Program-made: the position numbers and the translations under genes
Notes under the pieces: generated by a model
What the model saw: the letters and a program-made list of their open reading frames with translations, nothing else
Databases searched by the model: none
What the model was told of the DNA's origin: nothing
NCBI RefSeq assembly: GCF_002744755.1
Contig: NZ_KZ319289.1
Coordinates: forward strand, 62,001-126,000
DNA length: 64,000 nucleotides
Reading direction: 5' to 3'
Origin: Leeuwenhoekiella nanhaiensis
Lineage (GTDB): Bacteria > Bacteroidota > Bacteroidia > Flavobacteriales > Flavobacteriaceae
Part shown: positions 37,160 to 46,442 of the stretch, piece by piece
How the letters are laid out: each line of letters begins with the position of its first letter
Position numbering within the stretch: the first letter of the stretch is position 1

Positions 37160-40003
37160 ATGCGTCCGTTTCTTCTTGTTTTTTCTTTTCTGTTTTCCCT
37201 TATAGGCTTTGCTCAGGAATCTATCGTAAAAAATATTCCGTTTAAAAATGTAGGCCCTACGATTATGAGTGGCCGGGTGGTTGACATTGATGTCAATCCA
37301 CAAAACAGCGCCGAGTTTTATGTGGGCTACGCCACCGGGGGAGTCTGGCACACCGTCAATAATGGAATTACGTTTGAGTCGGTTTTTGATGCAGCGCCCA
37401 CCCAAAATGTGGGAGATATTGCCATAAACTGGGACGAGAACATCATCTGGGTAGGAACCGGTGAGACCATTTCTTCCCGCTCTTCCTATGCCGGGATCGG
37501 AATTTTAAAAAGTACCGATAATGGGAAAACCTGGGAGCAAAAAGGGCTTCTTGATTCGCATCACATCAGCGATATTATTTTAGATGAAAGCAATCCGGAC
37601 GTGGTAGTCGTAGCGGCTTTGGGGCATTTGTATTCGCCCAACGAAGAACGCGGCGTATTCAAAACTACCAATGGCGGCGACACCTGGACCAAAACACTTT
37701 TCGTAAGCGATCAGGCCGGGATCATCAGTCTTGTTGCTGCGCCCGAAAATCCTTCAGTGCTATACGCGGCTTCCTGGGATCGCGAGCGTGCCGCGTGGAA
37801 TTTCAGAGGTGCTGGGGTTAATTCAGGCATTTATAAATCTACAGATGCGGGTAATACCTGGCAGTTAGTAACCGTAGATACCGCATTTCCGCAGGGCGAG
37901 GGCACCGGGCGTATAGGGCTTGCCGTAGTGGATGCCAATACCGTTTATGCGGTTCACGACAATCAGAATTATAGGGATGCGGGTGAAAAGAAAGAAGCTA
38001 AAAAGAAAGACGAGTTGGAGCCTGAGCAATTTCAGGAAATGACCAAAGCCGAATTTTTGGCACTTGAAGAAGCAAAGCTGAAAGATTACCTGCAAATCAA
38101 ACGTTTCCCCAGAGAATACGATGTGCAGAAGGTTAAAGACCTGGTTAAGAATGACGAACTCAAACCAATCGATTTCTTTAAATACACCTACGATCGCAAT
38201 GCGCCCGAGGAAGAAGGTGAGGTGATAGGGGCTGAAGTCTTTAAAACCACCGATGGCGGTAAAACCTGGAACCGAACCCATGAAGGGTATATTGATGACT
38301 TTTTCTTTTCTTACGGTTATGTTTTCGCAGAAATGACGGTAAACCCACAAAATCCCGATGAATTTTATATGGTAGGCGTACCTATCGTAAAATCTACAGA
38401 CGGCGGAAAAACATTCAGTTATATTGATGAACCCAATCTGCACGTAGATCATCACGTGGTGTGGATTGACCCTAAAATGCCGAATCACCTCATTAACGGA
38501 AATGATGGAGGTCTCAATATGTCTTACGATGGCGGAAAAACCTGGTCTAAGCTGAATTCGATGCCCTTGGGTCAGTTTTACGCAATTAATGTAGACTATG
38601 AAAAACCCTACAATGTGTACGGTGGTCTTCAGGATAATGGTACCTGGAAAGGCCCCAGCACCTATGAAGCTTCAAAAGAATGGGAGGCCGAAGGTAAGTA
38701 TCCGTACGAGCGTGTAGGCGGCGGTGACGGGATGCAGGTGCAAATAGACCGCAGAAACAGCGATATCATCTACGTGGGTTCGCAGTTTGGGTATTATAAC
38801 CGCATCAATCTGGAAACCGGTGACCGCGAATTCATAAGGCCCAGTCATACATTAGGTGAAGAGCCTTATCGCTTCAACTGGGAAACGCCAATTTTGCTTT
38901 CCTCGCACAATCAGGATATTTTGTATTTGGGCGGAAACAAACTGATGCGTTCTATGAATCAGGGGAAAGACTGGACAGCCATTTCGCCAGATCTGACCAC
39001 CGGCGGTAAAAAAGGCAATGTGCCCTACGGAACTTTAACCACCATCACTGAATCTCCTTTTCAGTTTGGATTGATTTACACCGGTAGTGACGACGGAATC
39101 ATTCAGGTTACTCAGGATGGCGGTAGAAGCTGGGATGTCATCTCTCAAACGCTTCCGCAGGAATTGTGGGTTAGTACGGTTTTGGCTTCCAAACATAAAA
39201 AGAGCCGCGTATATGCAAGCCTGAACGGTTATCGTTACGACGATTTTAAACCTTATGTTTATGTGAGTGAAGATTTTGGTAAAACCTGGAAAGATATCAG
39301 TGCTAACCTGCCTGATTCTCCTGTAAACGTAATTATTGAAGATCCCGTAAAAGAAAATATCCTGTATTTGGGTACTGATGAGGCTTCTTATGTTTCCTTT
39401 GATAGCGGAAAATCCTGGGCGTTATTTAAAGGAAGTATGCCCGCCGTGGCAGTACACGATATGGTGGTGCAGACCGAAGCAAACGATCTTGTGGTGGGGA
39501 CACACGGCCGCTCGATTTTTATTTCCAGTTTAAATGATATTCAAAGTTTTGATCCCGCTAAGACCGAAGCTTTACAGCTTTTCAAAATAGAAGATGTAGA
39601 TTTTTCGACCAATTGGGGCCGAAGCTGGAGCGCCTGGAGAGAGGCCTATACGCCTGAAATTCAAATCGGTTTTTATGCGCCGGTTACAGGAACTGCAACG
39701 TTAAACATTCAGTCTGAATCCGGAAAAACACTTAAGTCTTGGGAAGCAGCGGTAGATAAAGGCTTTAATTATGTGCCTTACGATTTGAGTATAACCGAAA
39801 GCGGTAAAAACCAACTCGAAAAAGCAAATAAAGACCTTAAAATGAAGAAAGCCGATAACAGCTTGTATTACCTACCCCCAGGGAAATATATCCTTGAGGT
39901 TAAGTTGGACGGAAATTCTAAAACCACCAGTCTTGAAGTGAAAGAAGGCAACCGCCGCAGAGATGCTGCGCAGGCTGCCGCTAACAGTCCGGAAGAGGAC
40001 TAA
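37160..40003 (+). CDS. Secreted BNR/VPS10-like beta-propeller protein
   Basis: 947 residues with a signal peptide ending GFAQ. About nine Asp-box/BNR repeats are visible (STDNGKTW, TTNGGDTW, STDAGNTW, TTDGGKTW, STDGGKTF, SYDGGKTW, TQDGGRSW, SEDFGKTW, SFDSGKSW), forming one or two beta-propellers like sortilin/VPS10 and xyloglucanase-type folds. A strongly charged helical insert (about 275-340, rich in Lys and Glu) interrupts the propeller. The C-terminal part (about 800-947) is a beta domain followed by an acidic tail. No catalytic residues can be assigned. Often annotated as glycosyl hydrolase, which the sequence does not prove. Confidence 0.85.
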   Translation: MRPFLLVFSFLFSLIGFAQESIVKNIPFKNVGPTIMSGRVVDIDVNPQNSAEFYVGYATGGVWHTVNNGITFESVFDAAPTQNVGDIAINWDENIIWVGTGETISSRSSYAGIGILKSTDNGKTWEQKGLLDSHHISDIILDESNPDVVVVAALGHLYSPNEERGVFKTTNGGDTWTKTLFVSDQAGIISLVAAPENPSVLYAASWDRERAAWNFRGAGVNSGIYKSTDAGNTWQLVTVDTAFPQGEGTGRIGLAVVDANTVYAVHDNQNYRDAGEKKEAKKKDELEPEQFQEMTKAEFLALEEAKLKDYLQIKRFPREYDVQKVKDLVKNDELKPIDFFKYTYDRNAPEEEGEVIGAEVFKTTDGGKTWNRTHEGYIDDFFFSYGYVFAEMTVNPQNPDEFYMVGVPIVKSTDGGKTFSYIDEPNLHVDHHVVWIDPKMPNHLINGNDGGLNMSYDGGKTWSKLNSMPLGQFYAINVDYEKPYNVYGGLQDNGTWKGPSTYEASKEWEAEGKYPYERVGGGDGMQVQIDRRNSDIIYVGSQFGYYNRINLETGDREFIRPSHTLGEEPYRFNWETPILLSSHNQDILYLGGNKLMRSMNQGKDWTAISPDLTTGGKKGNVPYGTLTTITESPFQFGLIYTGSDDGIIQVTQDGGRSWDVISQTLPQELWVSTVLASKHKKSRVYASLNGYRYDDFKPYVYVSEDFGKTWKDISANLPDSPVNVIIEDPVKENILYLGTDEASYVSFDSGKSWALFKGSMPAVAVHDMVVQTEANDLVVGTHGRSIFISSLNDIQSFDPAKTEALQLFKIEDVDFSTNWGRSWSAWREAYTPEIQIGFYAPVTGTATLNIQSESGKTLKSWEAAVDKGFNYVPYDLSITESGKNQLEKANKDLKMKKADNSLYYLPPGKYILEVKLDGNSKTTSLEVKEGNRRRDAAQAAANSPEED

Positions 40004-40013
40004 CCCAAACCCA

Positions 40014-40403
40014 ATGGAATTAAACCTGAGCATCCCGGCTTTGTTGTTTCCGGCCATTTCTTTAACGATGTTGGCCTATAACGCCCGCTATCTGGCCATT
40101 GCAGCGCTTATTCGCGATTTGCATAAGCAGTATCAAAATCATTCTTCAAGTCCGGTAAAAAAGCAAATCAAGCAACTGCGTAAACGTTTGGGAATTATCA
40201 AGGCGATGCAGGCAATGGCGATCATCAGCTTTATTTTGGCCGTAGTGACGATGTTTTTGATTTATATCGAAATGAAAATAGTAGCCAACCTGGTTTTCGG
40301 GATAAGTCTGGTTGCATTGATGATTTCTTTAAGTCTTTCGTTTATAGAAGTGCAATTAAGTACCAAAGCTTTGGGAATACAACTCAATGATATGGAAGAT
40401 TAA
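40014..40403 (+). CDS. DUF2721 membrane protein
   Basis: 129 residues from the ATG at 40014, 10 nt after the BNR gene stop; an earlier in-frame start lies inside that gene. Three hydrophobic segments (about 6-30, 62-83, 88-112) with a basic loop (KKQIKQLRKRLG) fit DUF2721. Function unknown; probably in the same transcript as the BNR protein. Confidence 0.8.
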   Translation: MELNLSIPALLFPAISLTMLAYNARYLAIAALIRDLHKQYQNHSSSPVKKQIKQLRKRLGIIKAMQAMAIISFILAVVTMFLIYIEMKIVANLVFGISLVALMISLSLSFIEVQLSTKALGIQLNDMED

Positions 40404-40481
40404 TGCTCCTTGCGCGCAAATTCAATGCTAAATCTTTCGGCTAAATGAATCTCAATAGATTGATTGTCAGCAGTGATTTTT

Positions 40482-40499
40482 AGAATCTTTTAAGATTCT
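40482..40499. repeat. Short perfect palindrome after DUF2721 gene
   Basis: AGAATCTTTTAAGATTCT is a perfect palindrome. No good T run follows, so terminator function is doubtful. Confidence 0.5.
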
Positions 40500-40593
40500 C
40501 TGTTTAACGAGAAGCCTATATTTCAAAGGTTTTCGGAAGAAATCTTGAACAATTGTCAGGTTATTTAAAACCATTCCAAAAGCGGTCTCAAAG

Positions 40594-40625
40594 TTTGTGA
40601 AAACAAGCGCTGAGCCGTATTTTTG
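40594..40625 (+). promoter_or_regulatory. sdh operon promoter (TTTG - 20 nt - TATTTTTG)
   Basis: TTTG at 40594-40597 and TATTTTTG at 40618-40625 with a 20-nt spacer match the -33/-7 consensus. The ATG of sdhC is 26 nt further. Confidence 0.8.
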
Positions 40626-40651
40626 CATCACTAAATTAAAAACGTAAATAA

Positions 40652-41308
40652 ATGGGAATCATTTCCTCTTCTATCGCCCGAAAAGTAGCCATGGCACTTT
40701 CAGGTTTGTTCCTTGTATTGTTTTTAGGTCAGCATTTTACAATCAATGTAACCTCGACTTTTAGTCCGGAAACCTTTAACTCCTGGTCTCATTTTATGGG
40801 AACCAATTTTTTGGTACAGGCTATCTTACAGCCCGTTCTGATTTTTGGAGTCATTTTTCACTTTGTGATGGGTTTTATTCTGGAAGCCCGCAACCGTTCC
40901 GCGCGTAGTATCAATTACGTGAGTTATAAAGGCAATGCAAACTCCAGCTGGGTAAGTCGCAATATGATCTATACCGGTCTTGTGGTGCTTGCATTTTTAG
41001 GACTGCACTTTTATGACTTTTGGTTCCCGGAAATGGTTCACAAATACGTAGAATCGAATCCGGAAGATGCTACCCGCTATTACGGGGAGTTGGTAGAGAA
41101 ATTTCACGATCCGCTTCGTACCGGTTTTTACGTGATTTCATTTGTGTTTCTGGCTTTGCACCTGTTTCACGGTTTTGCATCTTCGTTTCAATCCGTGGGC
41201 TTTAATAACAAATACGCGACCGGCTTAAAGAAGTTTGCCAAGGTTTATGCAATCGCCATTCCTGCAGGTTTTATTTTCATCGCGTTGTTTCACCATTTTA
41301 ATCACTAG
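40652..41308 (+). CDS. sdhC: Succinate dehydrogenase cytochrome b subunit
   Basis: 218 residues with five membrane segments, the fused-type cytochrome b558 anchor that serves SdhAB in Bacteroidota. Likely heme ligands lie in LGQHFTIN, IFHFVMGF, LGLHFYDFW and ALHLFHGFASSFQS. Carries electrons from the iron-sulfur subunit to menaquinone. Followed 3 nt later by sdhA; a consensus promoter precedes it. Confidence 0.93.
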   Translation: MGIISSSIARKVAMALSGLFLVLFLGQHFTINVTSTFSPETFNSWSHFMGTNFLVQAILQPVLIFGVIFHFVMGFILEARNRSARSINYVSYKGNANSSWVSRNMIYTGLVVLAFLGLHFYDFWFPEMVHKYVESNPEDATRYYGELVEKFHDPLRTGFYVISFVFLALHLFHGFASSFQSVGFNNKYATGLKKFAKVYAIAIPAGFIFIALFHHFNH

Positions 41309-41311
41309 ACC

Positions 41312-43315
41312 ATGTCAGAATTAAAATCAAATATACCAGACGGACCACTTGCTCAAAAGTGGACTAAACATAAAAACGATATTAATCTCGTCAACCCGGC
41401 AAACAAGCGTAACATTGATGTTATTGTAGTTGGGACGGGTCTTGCGGGAGGTAGTGCTGCTGCTACACTGGCAGAACTGGGCTACAACGTTAAAACATTT
41501 TGCTATCAGGATTCTCCACGTCGTGCACACTCTATTGCAGCACAGGGAGGTATCAACGCGGCAAAAAACTATCAGGGAGACGGGGATTCAAACTATCGTT
41601 TATTCTACGATACGATAAAAGGGGGTGATTACCGTTCGCGCGAAGCAAACGTGTATCGCCTTGCTGAAGTTTCTTCAAATATTATTGACCAGTGTGTGGC
41701 ACAAGGGGTTCCTTTTGCCCGTGAATACGGTGGTTTGTTAGACAACCGTTCTTTTGGTGGGGTTTTGGTTTCCAGAACTTTTTATGCGAAAGGACAAACC
41801 GGTCAGCAGTTGCTTTTAGGAGCCTATTCTGCAATGAACCGTCAGATTAACCGGGGCAAGATTCAGCCGTTTAACCGTCACGAGATGTTAGATTTGGTGC
41901 TGGTAGATGGTAAGGCGCGTGGGATTATTGCCCGTGACCTGGTAACCGGTGCGATCGAAAGACATTCGGCTCACGCCGTGGTTTTAGCCAGTGGTGGTTA
42001 CGGTAACGTATTCTTCCTTTCTACCAATGCGATGGGAAGTAACGTAATGGCAGCGTGGAGAGCGCACCGTCGTGGCGCATACTTCGCAAACCCCTGCTAC
42101 ACGCAGATTCACCCTACCTGTATTCCGGTTTCTGGAGATCATCAGTCTAAACTGACCTTGATGTCTGAATCGCTGCGTAATGATGGGCGTATTTGGGTTC
42201 CGGCTAAAAAAGAAGATGCTGAAGCGATACGTGCCGGTAAATTAAAACCTACCGAAATTAAAGAGGAAGACCGCGATTACTACCTGGAGCGTCGTTATCC
42301 TGCGTTTGGTAACCTGGTGCCTCGTGATGTGGCTTCCAGAGCTGCAAAAGAGCGTTGCGATGCCGGTTTTGGGGTAAACAAAACAGGAGAAGCTGTATAC
42401 CTTGATTTCAAGAGTGCGATCATCCGCTACGGAAAAGAAGAAGCTTTGATTAACGGAAATCAAAATCCTACCGATCAGGAGGTTTACGATTACGGTAAAA
42501 AGGTTGTAGAAAACAAATACGGAAACCTCTTCCAGATGTACGAGAAGATCGTTGATGAAGATCCGTATAAAACCCCAATGATGATTTACCCTGCGGTGCA
42601 CTACACTATGGGAGGTCTTTGGGTAGATTATAACTTACAGACTACCATCCCTGGTTGTTATGCCGCCGGTGAAGCTAATTTCTCTGATCACGGAGCTAAC
42701 CGTCTTGGAGCTTCTGCTCTAATGCAAGGTTTGGCTGACGGGTATTTTGTATTGCCTTACACGATAGGAGATTACCTTTCAAAAGACATTCGTACCGGTA
42801 AAATCCCAACAGATTCTCCCGAGTTTGATCAGGCTGAGAAAGATGTACGCGATCGTATGACGAAGTTGATGAGTGGTAAAGGCACGCATTCCGTTGATTA
42901 TTACCACAAAAAATTGGGTAAAATCATGTGGAATAAATGCGGAATGTCTCGTAATGCGAAAGAATTACAGGAGGCGATGGATGAGATTGCTGAGTTGCGC
43001 AAGGATTTTTGGGAAAATGTAAAAGTACCCGGAACGATGGATTCTAAAAATGCGGAGCTTGAGAAAGCCGGAAGGGTAGCAGATTTCCTTGAATTAGGAG
43101 AATTGTTTGCTAAAGACGCATTAACGCGTAACGAGTCTTGCGGAGGTCACTTTAGAGAGGAATATCAAACTCCGGAAGGGGAAGCATTGCGTGATGATGA
43201 GAATTTCAGTTTTGTTTCTGCCTGGGAATACAATGAAAACCCTAGAGAAGCTAAACTTCATAAGGAGGAATTGGTTTTTGAAAACATTGAAGTTAAGACC
43301 CGTTCGTACAAATAG
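41312..43315 (+). CDS. sdhA: Succinate dehydrogenase flavoprotein subunit
   Basis: 667 residues. Oxidises succinate to fumarate with covalently bound FAD. Features: FAD-binding [19 protein letters not shown], flavinylation region [16 protein letters not shown], active-site segments [35 protein letters not shown] and [21 protein letters not shown]. Length and spelling fit the Bacteroidota type. sdhB should follow directly, but an S23 gene stands between them. Confidence 0.97.
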   Translation: MSELKSNIPDGPLAQKWTKHKNDINLVNPANKRNIDVIVVGTGLAGGSAAATLAELGYNVKTFCYQDSPRRAHSIAAQGGINAAKNYQGDGDSNYRLFYDTIKGGDYRSREANVYRLAEVSSNIIDQCVAQGVPFAREYGGLLDNRSFGGVLVSRTFYAKGQTGQQLLLGAYSAMNRQINRGKIQPFNRHEMLDLVLVDGKARGIIARDLVTGAIERHSAHAVVLASGGYGNVFFLSTNAMGSNVMAAWRAHRRGAYFANPCYTQIHPTCIPVSGDHQSKLTLMSESLRNDGRIWVPAKKEDAEAIRAGKLKPTEIKEEDRDYYLERRYPAFGNLVPRDVASRAAKERCDAGFGVNKTGEAVYLDFKSAIIRYGKEEALINGNQNPTDQEVYDYGKKVVENKYGNLFQMYEKIVDEDPYKTPMMIYPAVHYTMGGLWVDYNLQTTIPGCYAAGEANFSDHGANRLGASALMQGLADGYFVLPYTIGDYLSKDIRTGKIPTDSPEFDQAEKDVRDRMTKLMSGKGTHSVDYYHKKLGKIMWNKCGMSRNAKELQEAMDEIAELRKDFWENVKVPGTMDSKNAELEKAGRVADFLELGELFAKDALTRNESCGGHFREEYQTPEGEALRDDENFSFVSAWEYNENPREAKLHKEELVFENIEVKTRSYK

Positions 43316-43317
43316 AA

Positions 43318-43347
43318 GTTAAAAGTTATGTGTTAATGGTTAATTGG
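43318..43347 (+). repeat. Left inverted-repeat flank of the S23 insertion
   Basis: Starts 3 nt after the sdhA stop and ends GTTAATTGG (43339-43347), the exact reverse complement of CCAATTAAC at 43714-43722. The wider flank (GTTAAAAGTTATGTGTTAAT) partly mirrors the TTAAC-rich right flank. Confidence 0.6.
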
Positions 43348-43349
43348 GG

Positions 43350-43721
43350 ATGAGTGATATCAAAAGTTTTGAAGATTTAAATTGCTGGAAAATGGCAAGA
43401 AAACTTCGAAATGACATCAGTAGACTTTTGAAAACATTCCCGGATCATGAAAAATTTGAATTGATTGCTCAGATGAGAAGAGCTTCAAGATCAGTAACAC
43501 ATAATATTGCAGAAGGCTACGGAAGGTTTCACCACAAGGAGAATATACAGTTTTGTAGAACCTCACGTGGCTCTTTGCACGAATTGCTTGATCAGTTTAT
43601 AACTGCTTTTGACGAGGGTTATATAGATCAGGAAGTTTTAGATAAATATAAAAAGCAGGTGTATGATTGTTTAGCGGTTTTGAATGGTTATATCAATTAT
43701 TTGAAACGCGCATCCAATTAA
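43350..43721 (+). CDS. Four-helix bundle protein (S23 / 23S rRNA intervening-sequence type)
   Basis: 123 residues from the ATG at 43350 (a TTG two codons earlier is possible). The family hallmarks are FEDLNCWKMARKLRNDI, QMRRASRSVTHNIAEGYGR and the closing helix YDCLAVLNGYINYLKR. Members occur inside 23S rRNA intervening sequences, as Avd proteins of diversity-generating retroelements, and scattered in Bacteroidota genomes; their function is unknown. Here the gene splits sdhA from sdhB and its stop codon lies inside the right inverted-repeat flank, which suggests insertion as a unit. Confidence 0.9.
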   Translation: MSDIKSFEDLNCWKMARKLRNDISRLLKTFPDHEKFELIAQMRRASRSVTHNIAEGYGRFHHKENIQFCRTSRGSLHELLDQFITAFDEGYIDQEVLDKYKKQVYDCLAVLNGYINYLKRASN

Positions 43722-43745
43722 CATTTAACAATTAACAAATAACGT
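43714..43745 (+). repeat. Right flank of the S23 insertion, TTAACA-rich
   Basis: CCAATTAAC, then ATTTAACAATTAACAAATAACG. Its first 9 nt match the left flank in inverse orientation. The rest is a degenerate 7-8-nt repeat of (A)TTAACA. Confidence 0.6.
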
Positions 43746-43747
43746 TT

Positions 43748-44494
43748 ATGAAACTTACGTTAAAAATATGGCGTCAGGAAAGCGCTAAGGCAAAAGGAGC
43801 GATGAAAACCTATCAGATTGATGGGATTGACGGAGATATGTCTTTTCTTGAAATGCTAGACGTGCTTAATGAAGATTTGATTAATAAAGGTGAAGTGCCG
43901 GTTGAATTTGATCACGATTGTCGTGAGGGAATTTGCGGTAGCTGTTCGCTACAAATCAACGGGGAGCCACACGGTCCGGACCGTCTGGTAACTACCTGCC
44001 AGTTGCATATGCGTAAATTTAATGATGGAGACACTATTACCATCGAGCCTTTTAGAGCAACAGCATTTCCGGTGATTCAGGATTTGATTGTAGATCGTTC
44101 TGCTTTTGACCGCATTCAACAAGCGGGTGGGTATATCTCAGTTAATACTTCAGGAAACACTGTTGATGCAAACGCAATCCCCATCGAAAAACAAAATGCA
44201 GACGACTCATTTTATGCTGCTACTTGTATAGGTTGTGGAGCTTGTGTGGCGGCTTGTAAGAATGCTTCGGCTATGTTGTTTACATCAGCTAAGGTATCTC
44301 AGTTTGCCTTGCTTCCACAGGGAGAGGTAGAAGCGACTGAGCGTGTTCAAAATATGGTGCGTCAGATGGACTTGGAAGGTTTTGGTAATTGTACTAATAC
44401 CGGGGCTTGCGAGATCGAATGTCCTAAAGGTATTTCTTTAGAAAACATCGCCCGTATGAATCGCGAATACTTAAGCGCAGTAAGCAAAGGATAA
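43748..44494 (+). CDS. sdhB: Succinate dehydrogenase iron-sulfur subunit
   Basis: 248 residues. Passes electrons from FAD to the cytochrome b. The [2Fe-2S] ligands lie in [19 protein letters not shown] and VTTCQLHMR. The second cluster set is [15 protein letters not shown], with further Cys in [19 protein letters not shown]. Full-length. A palindromic element 30 nt after the stop probably ends the operon. Confidence 0.96.
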   Translation: MKLTLKIWRQESAKAKGAMKTYQIDGIDGDMSFLEMLDVLNEDLINKGEVPVEFDHDCREGICGSCSLQINGEPHGPDRLVTTCQLHMRKFNDGDTITIEPFRATAFPVIQDLIVDRSAFDRIQQAGGYISVNTSGNTVDANAIPIEKQNADDSFYAATCIGCGACVAACKNASAMLFTSAKVSQFALLPQGEVEATERVQNMVRQMDLEGFGNCTNTGACEIECPKGISLENIARMNREYLSAVSKG

Positions 44495-44523
44495 TTTTTT
44501 CGCAAAGCGGAAATTATAAAATT

Positions 44524-44554
44524 GACCTCACAGGTTTTTAAAACCTGTGAGGTC
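44524..44554. repeat. GACCTCACAGG palindrome, likely sdh terminator
   Basis: Arms GACCTCACAGGTTTT and AAAACCTGTGAGGTC are perfect reverse complements around a single central base, followed by TTTTG. The same palindrome recurs at 60451-60481, with a half copy at 60394. Confidence 0.9.
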
Positions 44555-44604
44555 TTTTGTTTTAACTATCTTTAAACAGGTTAGGTGTTATTATTTTTAA
44601 TCAA

Positions 44605-45021
44605 ATGAAAAAAACAGTTTTCAGCCTTTTATTAGTGATATCTGCGTTTAGCTCTTTTTCTCAGGATGTGTCGGGCACCTGGGTTTGGGATTCGGATAAC
44701 GATGAAAATTCATTGGAGTTAATTTTATCGACAGAATCAAAATTGGATCTTTTGGGTTCATATTGTGCTGTATTTCAAAAAGGGAATAAAGTAGACTGCA
44801 ATGATTCCACCGAAGCGCCAAATATCTATTTGCGCCAAAGTGGGCCGAATACTTTTGAGGGCACATTCAGAAGCTCTTTTAGTAACACTTCTGGTCAATT
44901 GAAACTAATAAGTTTAGACTCAGATAAACTCCAACTAGAAGTTATTTCCGAACCGAGCGGTGAATATTATTTGCCCAAAAGTGTCTTTTTAGAGCGTGTT
45001 TCAAAAATAGATAGGGAATAG
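44605..45021 (+). CDS. Small secreted protein, function unknown
   Basis: 138 residues with a signal peptide ending SSFS-Q. The mature start DVSGTWVWDSDNDENSLELI and later GTFRSSFSNTSGQLKLISL suggest a small lipocalin-like or GxW beta barrel. Two cysteines (about residues 53 and 62) could pair. Single gene following the sdh operon. Confidence 0.7.
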   Translation: MKKTVFSLLLVISAFSSFSQDVSGTWVWDSDNDENSLELILSTESKLDLLGSYCAVFQKGNKVDCNDSTEAPNIYLRQSGPNTFEGTFRSSFSNTSGQLKLISLDSDKLQLEVISEPSGEYYLPKSVFLERVSKIDRE

Positions 45022-45080
45022 CTTTCTGTAAGTCATCCCAAAACTGCATTAGATGCCTTAATCTTAAGTATGATTAGAGT

Positions 45081-46442
45081 CTACCCAAACAACCACTCTA
45101 CCACATCATTCATCTTCGCGACTTTCACGATGTTGATGCCGTAGTTGTTTTTCGGAATTTTACAGTATTTCGAAATCATAATCGTACCGAAGCCCAATTT
45201 TTCAGCTTCCAGAATGCGTTGCTCTACGCGGGTAACAGGCCGTATTTCTCCCGCAAGGCCGATTTCTGCTGCAAAGCAAATGTCTTTTGCGACAGCAATA
45301 TCTTCATTGCTAGAGAGAATTGCAGCCACTACGGCCAGATCAATTGCGGTATCGTCAACCGAAATTCCTCCGGTGATATTTAAGAAGACATCTTTCGCCC
45401 CAAGTCTGAATCCCGCACGTTTTTCAAGCACCGCGAGAATCATATTGAGCCGCTTGGCATTATAACCCGTTGCGCTGCGCTGTGGCGTGCCGTAGACCGC
45501 GGTACTCACCAAAGCCTGTATCTCGATCATCAACGGGCGCATCCCCTCTAAGGTGGCAGCTATGGCTGTTCCGCTCAACTCCTCATCATTCTTTGAGATT
45601 AAAATCTCAGACGGATTGGAGACTTCCCGCAAGCCGCTGCCCTGCATCTCATAAATACCCAATTCATTAGTTGACCCAAAACGGTTTTTGTGCGCTCTTA
45701 GAATGCGGTACACGTGATTGCGGTCGCCTTCAAACTGCAGTACCGTATCCACCATATGCTCCAGAATTTTCGGTCCGGCGATATTCCCGTCTTTTGTAAT
45801 ATGACCGATTAATATAACCGGAGTAGCAGTTTCTTTCGCAAATTTGATAAGTTCGGTAGTGGTTTCACGTATTTGCGAAATGCTTCCGGCGCCGCTCTCA
45901 ATATAATCGCTGTGCAGGGTTTGAATGGAATCAATAATAACAATATCGGGCTCTACGGCTTCGATCTGCTTAAAGATATTCTGCGTTTTGGTTTCCGTCA
46001 GAATAAAACAATTTTCGGCTTCAGCATTGATGCGCTCGGCTCGCATTTTTATTTGCTGAGCACTTTCTTCCCCAGAAACATACAGCGTTTTATAAGGCAA
46101 CATCAACGCAATCTGAAGCATGAGTGTGCTTTTACCAATACCCGGTTCTCCGCCCAGTAAGGTTAGCGAACCGGGCACAAGGCCGCCGCCCAGCACCCGA
46201 TTCAGCTCGTTGTTTTTGGTATTGAGCCTCGCGTCGCGGGTGGTGTCAATCTCCTGAATGCGCTGGGGTTTAGCCACACGTTTTGCCGTAGGTGTCTCGG
46301 CCTTCCAGCTGGTTTTTTCTGCTTTTTGTACTACTTCTTCTGCAATGGTATTCCACTCCTTACAAGAATTGCATTGCCCCTGCCATTTGGCATACTGAGC
46401 ACCACAGTTTTGACAGAAAAAGGTCGTTTTTACTTTTGCCAT
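45081..46442 (-). CDS. radA: DNA repair protein RadA
   Basis: 453 residues. RecA-like ATPase that drives branch migration. Parts: C4 zinc finger (CQNCG..CNSCKEW, residues 9-28), Walker A GGEPGIGKST, Walker B-like VIIDSIQTLHSD, the RadA-specific KNRFGSTNELG motif, and a C-terminal Lon-protease-like domain (about 290-453). It overlaps the upstream hydrolase-like gene by one base; last gene of a panC-panD-flippase-hydrolase-radA run. Confidence 0.96.
   Translation of the reverse strand: MAKVKTTFFCQNCGAQYAKWQGQCNSCKEWNTIAEEVVQKAEKTSWKAETPTAKRVAKPQRIQEIDTTRDARLNTKNNELNRVLGGGLVPGSLTLLGGEPGIGKSTLMLQIALMLPYKTLYVSGEESAQQIKMRAERINAEAENCFILTETKTQNIFKQIEAVEPDIVIIDSIQTLHSDYIESGAGSISQIRETTTELIKFAKETATPVILIGHITKDGNIAGPKILEHMVDTVLQFEGDRNHVYRILRAHKNRFGSTNELGIYEMQGSGLREVSNPSEILISKNDEELSGTAIAATLEGMRPLMIEIQALVSTAVYGTPQRSATGYNAKRLNMILAVLEKRAGFRLGAKDVFLNITGGISVDDTAIDLAVVAAILSSNEDIAVAKDICFAAEIGLAGEIRPVTRVEQRILEAEKLGFGTIMISKYCKIPKNNYGINIVKVAKMNDVVEWLFG

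Noticed and set aside
37865-38488. 207-residue minus-strand ORF opposite the BNR gene
   Set aside because: Antisense shadow of a gene with clear repeated motifs; His/Phe-rich translation with no family.
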